Notes: a model not told the origin generated them from the sequence alone. A stretch of 22,931 nt of DNA from CAZFRF01 sp964540925 (GCA_964540925.1 CAZIOR010000010.1:1-22931), one strand, 5' to 3'; counted from the first letter of the stretch, positions 7,170 to 14,183 are shown. Numbers and translations are program-made.

Positions 7170-7217
7170 AGGTTAATAATAACATTTTGCCTACATTAGA
7201 ACAATTAAATTAACCTA
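7169..7217 (-). promoter_or_regulatory. Leaderless promoter flanked by a 9-bp inverted repeat
   Basis: TTGTTC (7199-7204), a 17-base spacer and TATTAT (7176-7181) with an extended -10 TGT. Six bases separate the -10 from the ATG at 7167-7169, so +1 would be the start codon itself. An inverted repeat encloses the whole promoter: TAGGTTAAT (plus strand 7169-7177) and ATTAACCTA (7209-7217). One arm covers -10 to +1; the other lies just upstream of -35. It looks like an operator pair or a cruciform. Confidence 0.6.
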
Positions 7218-7231
7218 ACAACATCCTTATA

Positions 7232-7384
7232 TTATTTTCCCCCACCGCAATCTGGACACTTAGCAAGTAAGCCGCTTAATACTTGTTTTTCCTGCTCTAT
7301 ACTTGGCTCCCAACCACAATTTCTACATTTAATTTTAAAGCATTCAACGCAATCGTTTGTGTTTGTATTAGTATCTGCTAGCAC
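7232..7384 (-). CDS. Small three-CxxC zinc-ribbon protein
   Basis: 50 residues. The start is GTG (7382-7384), preceded 6 bases away by GGAGG, one of only two strong Shine-Dalgarno sequences in the window. The protein has three CxxC knuckles: CVEC (12-15), CRNC (20-23, in KCRNCGWEP) and CPDC (43-46, in KCPDCGGGK), so at least one zinc site is likely. The GTG lies inside the last codons of the upstream 430-residue gene and overlaps its stop (7-base overlap), so the two are translationally coupled. The upstream protein also ends in a zinc ribbon. The function is unknown; a nucleic-acid or protein-binding accessory subunit is possible. It is short enough to be missed by routine annotation. Confidence 0.75.
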   Translation of the reverse strand: MLADTNTNTNDCVECFKIKCRNCGWEPSIEQEKQVLSGLLAKCPDCGGGK

Positions 7385-8670
7385 TCTACTCCTCCTTCCT
7401 CAACAAAAGCCTCTTTAGTTATATGGCAACCCGGACACTCATTACCAACTGGACCATCAGCTTGGTATTTACACTTAGGACAATGAAACCATTCCTGTTC
7501 ATCCTTTTTATTAGACTTATTTTGCAAACTGCTTTGCGAAGGCTCATCACTTGGTCTACCAAAATCTCCAACGCTATATGGCTCAACAGGTTGACCTAAT
7601 GCTCCAACCTCAAGTCCAGCACTTTCTCCAGGACAAGGAACTGCTTTTCTCTTTACCTCTTTTCTACCAGTAATCTGTATTGCTTGCTCAACCATTGAGC
7701 TTGGAGCAAAATCAGCAAAATGTCTTTTTGCCCTTAAGAGAGGGTGGTCTTCTCCCTCTTGAGCCTCTTGAATTGAATCTGCTTCATTAACAATCGCATT
7801 TAATCTTAAATTGTGTTCTAAAACTGCATTAGGGTTTGTAATCAAAGAATTAATATAACTAGTTAAATACGGCCTAAGTAAAGCTTTGATCTCTGCAAAT
7901 CTTTGCGTTTCTAAAGCTTTTACTCCTCCTGACAAATAAGTACCAACTTCAGAAGCATCGCTAAATATATTATCTAAAACAATTGGATCCCTTAGGAAAT
8001 CCTCAGGAGTTGGAGCTTCAGCAAATTGCTTAACAGGAGCTAACTGCTCTGCATAACCATCTATATTTAAATCAGACAAGAAACGCGTTGCTTCGATATA
8101 TCTTGTGCCATTTTCATCTTCTTTTACAACTCGGACATCAAAAAATTTATGATGATAATCCGACCCTTCTCCACCAGGTGGAGATACTGACAAATCAATG
8201 GCACCAACTGGAGTTTCTGGATCGGTAAGTCTTGCTTGGCTTTTTAAAAATCCTTCATACTCTGCCTGCTCTCTGGCAAAATCTACTGGGTTTCCATTTA
8301 ATTCTCCTTGAGCATTAAAAGATCTTCTCCAATTAACGCCGTTGGTAATAATTGTTTCTAAGGGAGTACTTACTCCTTCTGGAATAATTTTGCCATCTAC
8401 AATATTCCATCTGATTGTTGACTCAACTACTCCCAATCTTTCTCCCACATATGTTTCTAATTGTTGAGTGGTGTAGCTTCTTAAAGTTTTTTGTTCTTCA
8501 AGAGATAATCCTGAATATCCTCTGTACATCTCTCTATCAAATCCAGGCTCATAAACTAAGGTTTTTGCTCTTCTAAATGTCCCCTCAAGCACTGGAGCTT
8601 TCAACACTTGTGAGCCTGGCTCTATAAAAGCTGGTTGTAATCTTGTCTCTGGTCTTGGTAATTCGTGCAT
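7378..8670 (-). CDS. Unknown protein with C-terminal zinc ribbon, under B12 riboswitch control
   Basis: 430 residues, family not recognised. There is no signal peptide or membrane helix, so it is probably cytoplasmic. Residues 1-330 look like a folded, charged region with aromatic patches (EMYRGYSGLSLEEQ near 47; SDYHHKFFDVRVV near 170). A proline/serine-rich linker (about 345-390) leads to a zinc ribbon, with CPKC at 397-400 and CPGC at 412-415, and a final Cys430. The ATG at 8668-8670 directly follows the U tract of an intrinsic terminator, and GAGGAG in the terminator stem sits 8 bases upstream as Shine-Dalgarno. It lies downstream of nrdJ and pduO behind a cobalamin riboswitch, which suggests a role when B12 is scarce. 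Cobalamin scavenging or an alternative route to deoxynucleotides are guesses. Confidence 0.8.
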   Translation of the reverse strand: MHELPRPETRLQPAFIEPGSQVLKAPVLEGTFRRAKTLVYEPGFDREMYRGYSGLSLEEQKTLRSYTTQQLETYVGERLGVVESTIRWNIVDGKIIPEGVSTPLETIITNGVNWRRSFNAQGELNGNPVDFAREQAEYEGFLKSQARLTDPETPVGAIDLSVSPPGGEGSDYHHKFFDVRVVKEDENGTRYIEATRFLSDLNIDGYAEQLAPVKQFAEAPTPEDFLRDPIVLDNIFSDASEVGTYLSGGVKALETQRFAEIKALLRPYLTSYINSLITNPNAVLEHNLRLNAIVNEADSIQEAQEGEDHPLLRAKRHFADFAPSSMVEQAIQITGRKEVKRKAVPCPGESAGLEVGALGQPVEPYSVGDFGRPSDEPSQSSLQNKSNKKDEQEWFHCPKCKYQADGPVGNECPGCHITKEAFVEEGGVEC

Positions 8671-8697
8671 AAAAAAAACTCCTCGTCTCCGAGAAGT
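8671..8697 (-). terminator. Riboswitch terminator whose stem carries the Shine-Dalgarno
   Basis: Stem ACTTCTCG/CGAGGAGT (8 pairs, one of them G.U), loop GAGA, and eight U residues (8671-8678). The 3' arm contains GAGGAG (8679-8684), 8 bases before the ATG at 8668-8670. The same hairpin can therefore stop transcription and hide the ribosome binding site. Confidence 0.9.
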
Positions 8698-8801
8698 TGT
8701 ATGCTACAAACACACTTCTGCTCGGAAGATTCTTACTCGGGGCTCTGACTATACAGTTGCGGCACAGCGCAGGATTTTCGCCTGCTTTCACCCGTTGAAA
8801 A
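8671..8801 (-). promoter_or_regulatory. Cobalamin riboswitch with antiterminator/terminator platform
   Basis: It begins right after the pduO stop. Minus-strand hallmarks of the B12 aptamer core are the GGGTGAAA stretch, a hairpin GCAGG-CGAAAAT-CCTGC (8769-8785), then CGCTGTGCCGCAACTGTA, with GCCGCAACTG at 8754-8763. A hairpin CTTC-CGAGCA-GAAG (8715-8728) follows, in the place of P13. Its GAAG can instead pair in an antiterminator (AGAAGT with ACTTCT, CCG with CGG, within 8689-8725). That in turn competes with the terminator at 8678-8697. The expected logic is: B12 bound, P13 kept, terminator forms, gene off. The classical B12 box after the core is poorly conserved, so the exact Rfam subclass is uncertain. 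Confidence 0.85.
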
Positions 8802-9350
8802 CTAATCTCTAGTTTTCCAAATTATTTCTTTTTTCTTTTCTTGTAAATTTATAAGTCTTGCGTACATAAACAGTAGATCTGAAACTCTATTTAAGTAAAT
8901 AAGCACCTCTGATAAAATTTTCTCTTTTTCAGCTAAAACTACCATTCTTCTTTCTGCTCTTCTGGCTATGGTTCTAGCAAAATGTAATCTTGAACCTGTT
9001 TCTGAACCTCCTGGTAAAATAAAATTCTCAAGTTCTGGAAGTTTTTTAGTTAATTTATCAATTTCAACTTCAAAATCTGCTACTCTTTGTTTTAAATATA
9101 CTCCTAAAGCTTTATGTTTATTAGTTGCAGTTGAAGCAATGGACGAACCAATTTCAAATAAATCATTTTGAATATTAATTATTTCTTTTTTAACCTGCTT
9201 GTCTTTCAAAAGACTTACAACCACTCCCAAGAAACTATTGAGTTCATCCAGATTTCCATAAGCTTCTACCCTGATACTTCCTTTAGAAACGGTTTTACCG
9301 CCATACAAAGAGGTCTTACCTTTATCTCCAAACTTAGTATATATAGACAT
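8802..9350 (-). CDS. pduO: PduO-type ATP:cob(I)alamin adenosyltransferase
   Basis: It transfers the adenosyl group of ATP to reduced cobalamin, making the coenzyme that class II ribonucleotide reductase needs. The 182-residue length is normal for a single-domain PduO. Motifs are the ATP-binding N-terminus YTKFGDKGKTSLYGG (4-18) with R27, E29 and D35 nearby, the GGSETGSRLHFARTIARRAERR block (114-135), and NRVSDLLF (154-161). It starts 3 bases after the nrdJ stop, so the cofactor-making enzyme and its user are in one operon. It is followed at once by the cobalamin riboswitch. No cobalamin synthesis genes are in view, which suggests the cell imports a corrinoid and adenosylates it. Confidence 0.95.
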   Translation of the reverse strand: MSIYTKFGDKGKTSLYGGKTVSKGSIRVEAYGNLDELNSFLGVVVSLLKDKQVKKEIINIQNDLFEIGSSIASTATNKHKALGVYLKQRVADFEVEIDKLTKKLPELENFILPGGSETGSRLHFARTIARRAERRMVVLAEKEKILSEVLIYLNRVSDLLFMYARLINLQEKKKEIIWKTRD

Positions 9351-9353
9351 AAA

Positions 9354-11789
9354 TTAACACTCGGAGTAACCGCAAGCGTAGCATTTCTTACAGCCTTCTT
9401 CATAGGCTAAAGATGCGCCGCCGCAATCTGGGCAGAGATCATAAAGTCCGGTTGCCATTCCTTCGCTTGCCTGCATTGGTTTTGCAGCTAAACTTAATTG
9501 CTCAATTTTTACAATTTGTTCTGTTTTTTCCTCTACTCCAGCATCAGCTGCTACTGGAACATGAGTATTAGCAGTTACATTAGCAGGTAAAGAGTTTCCA
9601 TTAACATGACCATTACCATTTACTAAAGGTTTTTTGTCCTCAACTACCCCATTTACTCTAAATTCAAAATGTCTGGATAAAACTTTAGCAATAGCATCTG
9701 GTAATGATCTGACTCTATTTTCTCCAAAGCCTACGCTTCTTGCTCCACCAATTCCAATTAATTGAGCAACAACTTGCTTAACTCTATCTCTTGGCGCAAG
9801 CACTCCATTAACTCTTAGATTAAGAGAGATCATTCTGCCTAATGCATCAGCCATGGCTGCTACATCTGAACCTGATTTACCAACGGTTATGAATACCTCA
9901 AAAGGTTGTTTATTCTCATCATGATTAATAGTAATGTAAGTTTTTCCAACTGGCGTATCTGTTCCATAAGTTACTCCCTCTACCATCATTGGCCTTGGTA
10001 ATATTGGCATACTGGTTTGTACTTGTGGTACAACTGCTTTTTCTTCTTTTTTCTCTTCGATTCTTTCTAAAACACCTTGCCTTGAACCATCTCTCATGTA
10101 AGTAATTCCTTTAAGACCTGAATCATAAGCGAGCTCATAAAGTCTTTTTACATCCTCAACCGTGTGTGTTTTAGGAGCATTTACTGTTTTTGAGATAGAA
10201 GAATCGATATAATCTTGAGCAACTGCTTGAACTCTAACATGTTCTTCTGGCGTTAAGTCATTAGCTGAGACAAAATAACCTGGTTTTTCTTTATCTGGAT
10301 TAGCTTTTTTCCACTCTTCGAATAATGGATGATACATCAAATGCTCACCTAATCTATCTCTTCTAATAAACTCAAATTCATAAACTGGCTCAACTCCGCT
10401 GGATACCCCAGAAATAAGAGAGGTCGTTCCGGTTGGAGCAATGGTAAGTAAAACTGCATTTCTAATTCCTTGTTTGAAGATTTTCTTGCGAATATCATCA
10501 GGTAATTTTTGAATGTGCCAACCTTTTTGATATTTCTCTTTATTATATTTTGGAAAACTACCCTTCTCTGCTGCGATATCTGAAGAAGCGATATAAGCAT
10601 TGTCTCTTAGGGTTTTAAAGATTTTTTCGATAACTGGAAGTGACTCTTCAGAGCCATATTTAACTTTCATTTTAATTAAAGCATCAGCAAGACCTAAGAT
10701 ACCTAAACCAGTTCTTCTAATATCTTTAGCTACTTTTTCGTTCTCTTTGTAGAAATAATGCGTATCGTCAATTACGTTATCTAAAAATCTCATTGCAACT
10801 CTGACATCTTTACCAAAATTATCAAAATCAAATTCACTATTTTTAACATAAGCTGCTAAATTCATAGCTCCTAAATTGCAAACTGCCCAAGCAGATAATG
10901 GTTGCTCTCCGCAAGGATTGGTTGCAAGTAGAGTTTCAAAATACCAAGTGTTTGATCTTTTATTTGATCTATCTAAAAAGTGAAGGCCTGGCTCGGCTGA
11001 TCTCCAAGCAGCTGTGCAGATTAAATCCCAGATGTATCTTGCTTTAACTGTTTTATAAACTTTTACTTTACCCCCCATTTTTCTCCAAGCAGTCATGTCT
11101 CCAGTCCATTTTTTATCATATTTTGGATCACCTAATTCTGGATAGACTAAATCCCAATCTGCATCCTTTTTAACTGCTTCCATAAGATCATCAGATACAC
11201 AGACTGATAAGTTAGCACCATTAATTTTAGTTAAATCTTGCTTAACTGTAATAAACTCTTCAATATCTGGATGCCAATCATGAAGCATTAACATTAAAGC
11301 TCCTCTTCTAGATCCACCTTGTTGAACAATATCTTTAGTAGCCAGTGAATAAAGTTCTGCCCAGTTAATTGGACCTGAAGAAAAACCATTTACTTTTTTA
11401 ACTCTTGAACCTCTTGGTCTTAAAGAAGAAAGATTAAGACCTACTCCTCCACCATGAGCCATGATCTCAATCATTTGGGTTAAGTTTTCCATAATTCCAC
11501 CCCTTGAATCTGGTGGATTTGGAATAACAAAGCAGTTGTAATATGTAACATCAAAACCTGTTCCCGCTCCGGCTAAGATTCTTCCACCTGGAAGGAATTT
11601 AAAATCATTCATTACATCGAAGAATTTCTCTTCCCATTTCTTGCGGTCTTTTGGTTTCTCTACTCCAGCAATTCCTTTAGCTACTCTTCTCCACATTTCA
11701 TCTGGAGTTTTTTCAATTGGATTACCAGCTGCATCTTTTAAGCTATATCTGTCTAAAAATACTTTTTGTCTTACACCGTCTAGTTTCAT
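9354..11789 (-). CDS. nrdJ: Adenosylcobalamin-dependent (class II) ribonucleotide reductase
   Basis: It reduces ribonucleotides to deoxyribonucleotides using a thiyl radical generated by coenzyme B12. In 811 residues it has the first redox Cys (C86 in YYNCFVI), NPCGEQPL (291-298) with radical Cys293, E295 and N291, and the second redox Cys304, exactly 11 residues on, as in class II enzymes. TIAPTGTTSLISGVSSGVEP lies at 449-468. A TSCPD domain follows at about 603-710, then a low-complexity N/G/V linker, then a C-terminal zinc ribbon (CPDC at 786-789, CKKC at 800-803, C806, C811) that probably shuttles reducing power. There is no ATP-cone at the N-terminus. It lies 5 bases after nrdR; no Shine-Dalgarno is seen. 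Confidence 0.97.
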   Translation of the reverse strand: MKLDGVRQKVFLDRYSLKDAAGNPIEKTPDEMWRRVAKGIAGVEKPKDRKKWEEKFFDVMNDFKFLPGGRILAGAGTGFDVTYYNCFVIPNPPDSRGGIMENLTQMIEIMAHGGGVGLNLSSLRPRGSRVKKVNGFSSGPINWAELYSLATKDIVQQGGSRRGALMLMLHDWHPDIEEFITVKQDLTKINGANLSVCVSDDLMEAVKKDADWDLVYPELGDPKYDKKWTGDMTAWRKMGGKVKVYKTVKARYIWDLICTAAWRSAEPGLHFLDRSNKRSNTWYFETLLATNPCGEQPLSAWAVCNLGAMNLAAYVKNSEFDFDNFGKDVRVAMRFLDNVIDDTHYFYKENEKVAKDIRRTGLGILGLADALIKMKVKYGSEESLPVIEKIFKTLRDNAYIASSDIAAEKGSFPKYNKEKYQKGWHIQKLPDDIRKKIFKQGIRNAVLLTIAPTGTTSLISGVSSGVEPVYEFEFIRRDRLGEHLMYHPLFEEWKKANPDKEKPGYFVSANDLTPEEHVRVQAVAQDYIDSSISKTVNAPKTHTVEDVKRLYELAYDSGLKGITYMRDGSRQGVLERIEEKKEEKAVVPQVQTSMPILPRPMMVEGVTYGTDTPVGKTYITINHDENKQPFEVFITVGKSGSDVAAMADALGRMISLNLRVNGVLAPRDRVKQVVAQLIGIGGARSVGFGENRVRSLPDAIAKVLSRHFEFRVNGVVEDKKPLVNGNGHVNGNSLPANVTANTHVPVAADAGVEEKTEQIVKIEQLSLAAKPMQASEGMATGLYDLCPDCGGASLAYEEGCKKCYACGYSEC

Positions 11790-11794
11790 AATAT

Positions 11795-12244
11795 TTATTT
11801 AATTAATTTTTTGACTTCTTTTTCAAAGTCTTCTATGTCTACAAATCTTTTAAAAACGCTTGAAAATCTAATGTAAGCAACTTTGTCTAACGCTTTAAGC
11901 CTTGTTGCAACCATTTGTCCGATTTTCTTACTTTCTACTTCAACGCTATCCGCTGTTCTCAACTCCCTTTCAATTTCAACTACTATTCTTTCTATATCCG
12001 CTAAGGTAATTTTAGTTTTCTGACAAGAACTTAAAATTCCTCTTTTTAATTTATCACGGTCAAACTGTTCCCTTTTCCCGTCTTTTTTAATTACAATTAA
12101 GTGTATATTCTCTATTCTCTCGTAAGTAGTAAATCTCTTGTTGCACTTTGTACACTCTCTTCTTCTTCTGATTGTTTCTAAATCTTCGCTATCTCTGGTT
12201 TCAACTACTTCTGTCTCTTTACTACCGCAATATGGACACTTCAT
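11795..12244 (-). CDS. nrdR: Transcriptional repressor NrdR
   Basis: A 149-residue zinc-ribbon plus ATP-cone repressor that senses ATP/dATP and shuts down ribonucleotide reductase genes. The zinc ribbon is MKCPYCGSKETEV (C3, C6) with C31 and C34 (ECTKCNKRFTTYER). The ATP-cone starts near VIKKDGKREQFDRDKLKRG. I chose the ATG at 12242-12244 because NrdR proteins begin MxCPxC. The open frame goes 20 codons further, to 12304, but that lies upstream of the predicted transcription start near 12286. It heads the nrdR-nrdJ-pduO operon and probably represses itself through the boxes at 12270-12316. Confidence 0.95.
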   Translation of the reverse strand: MKCPYCGSKETEVVETRDSEDLETIRRRRECTKCNKRFTTYERIENIHLIVIKKDGKREQFDRDKLKRGILSSCQKTKITLADIERIVVEIERELRTADSVEVESKKIGQMVATRLKALDKVAYIRFSSVFKRFVDIEDFEKEVKKLIK

Positions 12245-12269
12245 ATATTTTTTGCACTGAATTTTTCTA

Positions 12270-12316
12270 TCCCTATATTTAGTGCCAAAAAAATCATATG
12301 GCACTAGTAACAGGGT
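12270..12316 (-). promoter_or_regulatory. Tandem NrdR boxes at the nrdR promoter
   Basis: Box 1 is GCACTAAATATAGGGA (12270-12285), matching 9 of 10 core positions of the NrdR box (CwAtATaTwG) and covering +1 onward. Box 2 is ACCCTGTTACTAGTGC (12301-12316), weaker, in the -35/-10 spacer. They are 31 bases apart centre to centre, close to the three-turn spacing known for NrdR. TAGTGCC and GGCACTA form a 7-bp inverted repeat around the -10, so the boxes are mirror-related. Confidence 0.65.
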
Positions 12317-12321
12317 GTCAA
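12293..12321 (-). promoter_or_regulatory. Main promoter of the nrdR-nrdJ-pduO operon
   Basis: A consensus -35 TTGACA (12316-12321), a 17-base spacer and TATGAT (12293-12298). The predicted start is near 12286, giving a 42-base leader. About 30 bases upstream, TTGACC with a 17-base spacer and TAATAG may be a second, weaker promoter. Confidence 0.85.
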
Positions 12322-12484
12322 CTATTAATTTCTATATCAAAAAGGGTCAACATTTTTTTTAGCCTCAATTTTTAAGTTGTTTTTAAGAGACCAAAAAATA
12401 GGATAAAAAAGATATTCTAAATGCTTAAATAGTCAAAAAAATAAGTACAAAAAATGTGTTCTAAACTGCAAAAAATCTTTATAT
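12322..12484. other. AT-rich spacer with A-tracts
   Basis: No gene is seen. Runs of six or seven A (plus strand) lie at 12393-12398, 12405-12410, 12435-12441, 12449-12454 and 12470-12475. Their spacings are roughly one to three helical turns, so the DNA may be curved upstream of the nrdR promoter. No convincing terminator hairpin for the DUF5667 gene was found. Confidence 0.5.
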
Positions 12485-13021
12485 TTAAGACTTAATTATC
12501 AATACCCTTTCCTCAAAGTCTCTAGCCCTTTCTTCCAAGAATCTTAAGTTTCTTAATTCGTCACCTTTTTTAGTTTTTTCTAAATTTTGGATTACTTCTT
12601 GTTGTTTTTTAGCAGCAGTAAGCATTTCGGAAAGAAGCGAGTTAACATCATGTCCTTGTTTTTGAGCGATTTGAACTTTAGCTAAACCATCTTCGAAATA
12701 ATTTCCTGACTTTGAAAGCGTAGTAAAACCTAAATCAAATTTACCTTTTCTAATTAAAATCTCCCCTGCTCTGAGCCTCTTATTAGCTTGCAATAAATCG
12801 AACTGAGCTTTTCTTAAGGGGTCAGAGATAAAAAACTTTTGCAAATTATCTCTAATCGCTTTTAAAAAATATAAAGGATTATCTGGAAGAAGACCAGGAT
12901 AAGGAAGTTCATATTCTACGCGAGTTGGAGTTGCTGAAGCAGTTGCTTCTTTTGCCATAACAACTTCACTTTTTATAAAGAGCAGAAAAATTAAAAGTGA
13001 GGCTAAGAAGAGCTTCTTCAC
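12485..13021 (-). CDS. Secreted DUF5667-domain protein
   Basis: 178 residues with a clear signal peptide (MKKLFLASLLIFLLFIKSEVVMA, about 1-23, probably cleaved after AMA-like VMA). The DUF5667 signature YPGLLPDNPLYFLKAIRDNL starts near residue 41. The rest is a helical bundle or coiled coil rich in K, E, L and Q. Proteins of this kind are frequent in CPR and other wall-bearing bacteria; the function is unknown, presumably at the envelope. The start is GTG (13019-13021), and a promoter places +1 exactly on that G, so the message looks leaderless. It lies after gap but has its own promoter, so it need not be cotranscribed. Confidence 0.8.
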   Translation of the reverse strand: MKKLFLASLLIFLLFIKSEVVMAKEATASATPTRVEYELPYPGLLPDNPLYFLKAIRDNLQKFFISDPLRKAQFDLLQANKRLRAGEILIRKGKFDLGFTTLSKSGNYFEDGLAKVQIAQKQGHDVNSLLSEMLTAAKKQQEVIQNLEKTKKGDELRNLRFLEERARDFEERVLIIKS

Positions 13022-13055
13022 TCACCCATTATACATCTTTTCAAAGGTGATTCAA
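13021..13055 (-). promoter_or_regulatory. Leaderless promoter of the DUF5667 gene
   Basis: TTGAAT (13050-13055), a 16-base spacer and a perfect TATAAT (13028-13033). Six bases then lead to the GTG, making +1 coincide with the start codon. The promoter fits in the 42-base gap after gap. Confidence 0.75.
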
Positions 13056-13063
13056 GAAGAATT

Positions 13064-14146
13064 TTAACCCGCTAATGGAGCAATTTTGGGCTCAAGTTCA
13101 GATCTACTTTGCCCAAGCATTAAAACTTCTTCAACTAGCCTATTTGCATAGCCATATTCGTTGTCGTACCAGGCAATAATCTTAACCATATTACCCATAA
13201 CCTGAGTTAAAGAAAGATCAACTATTGAAGAGTATGGACTACCAATAATATCAGCAGACACTAATGGATCATCAGTTACAGCTAGAATACCAGTAAACGC
13301 AGGAAGCTTAGTTGCATTTCTTAAAGCACTATTAACCTCTTCTTTGGTTGTTTCTCTTTTAAGTAAAAAGGTAAAATCCGATAAAGATCCAACGGCCACT
13401 GGAACTCTGACTGAAAGTCCATTAAAAAGCCCAGATAGCTCAGGCAAAGCTTGAGCAGCAGCAATTGTTGCGCCTGTAGTGGTGGGAACTATATTTTGAG
13501 CAGCAGCTCTTGCTCTTCTATAATCTTTATGCCCTCCATCTTGAAGTTCCTGATCAGAAGTATAGCCGTGAATCGTTGTCATCATCGCCTTCTCTACGCC
13601 AAAGGTATCGGAAACAACTTTGGCAACTGGAGTAATACAATTAGTAGTACAAGAAGCGTTATTTATAATATTTTCGCCTTGATACTTTTTGTCATTTACA
13701 GAAATTACATAAGTAGGCACATTGCCTTCTTTAGCAGGAGCTGATAAAACAACGGACTTTGCTCCAGCTCCAAGATGTTTTTTTAAATCTTCTTCGCTCG
13801 TAAAGTGACCTGTTGATTCAATAACCACATCAACGTTTAAATCTTTCCATGGAAGCAAAGTTGGATCTTTTTGAGAAAACACAGGAATTTTTTTATTATC
13901 AAGCAAAAGATACCCTATTAAATCTGAGTACTTAGAGTTTTCTTCTTTTTCTTGATATGTAACCTCCATGGAATAAATTGGACCATATGAAGTGTCATAT
14001 TTTAAAAGATACATCCAACCCTTAATATCTGTCGAAGAACCGGCATTAATCGCAACGATTTCAATTTGATCTAAATACTTTTCAAGAATTACTCTGTGAG
14101 CAACTCTTCCTATTCTTCCATATCCGTTAATGGCAGTGCGGATCAT
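13064..14146 (-). CDS. gap: Glyceraldehyde-3-phosphate dehydrogenase, probably NADP-tolerant
   Basis: It oxidises glyceraldehyde-3-phosphate to 1,3-bisphosphoglycerate (or the reverse). 360 residues, somewhat longer than the usual 330-340, with extra residues near 66-80. Motifs are INGYGRIGR (6-14), ASCTTNC with catalytic Cys166, TTIHGYTSDQ with His193, RRARAAAQNIVPTTTGA, and WYDNEYGYANR near the end. Two cofactor positions differ from NAD enzymes. The Asp that binds the adenosine ribose (D32 in Bacillus numbering) is Ala35 (VAINAGSS), as in NADP-using GapB. The Leu-Pro at 187-188 is Gly204-Gly205. It has its own promoter, and pgk lies just upstream. Confidence 0.95.
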   Translation of the reverse strand: MIRTAINGYGRIGRVAHRVILEKYLDQIEIVAINAGSSTDIKGWMYLLKYDTSYGPIYSMEVTYQEKEENSKYSDLIGYLLLDNKKIPVFSQKDPTLLPWKDLNVDVVIESTGHFTSEEDLKKHLGAGAKSVVLSAPAKEGNVPTYVISVNDKKYQGENIINNASCTTNCITPVAKVVSDTFGVEKAMMTTIHGYTSDQELQDGGHKDYRRARAAAQNIVPTTTGATIAAAQALPELSGLFNGLSVRVPVAVGSLSDFTFLLKRETTKEEVNSALRNATKLPAFTGILAVTDDPLVSADIIGSPYSSIVDLSLTQVMGNMVKIIAWYDNEYGYANRLVEEVLMLGQSRSELEPKIAPLAG

Positions 14147-14183
14147 ATAAATTTAGTATACAAAGGATTGGAGATCTAAACAA
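14146..14183 (-). promoter_or_regulatory. Promoter of gap with near-zero leader
   Basis: TTGTTT (14178-14183), a 17-base spacer and TATACT (14155-14160). Eight bases separate the -10 from the ATG, so the predicted message has 0-2 untranslated bases. Confidence 0.65.

Noticed and set aside
8585..8791. Small frame across the riboswitch
   Set aside because: The sequence is explained by the aptamer, antiterminator and terminator; the frame has no ribosome binding site.
4391..8801. B12 riboswitch controlling the VirD4-like ATPase as well
   Set aside because: Attractive as a B12-starvation DNA-uptake idea, but the ATPase unit has its own promoter at 7176-7204; read-through cannot be excluded.
12245..12304. 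Longer NrdR start giving 20 extra residues
   Set aside because: NrdR begins MxCPxC, and the extra codons lie over the promoter and the predicted transcription start.
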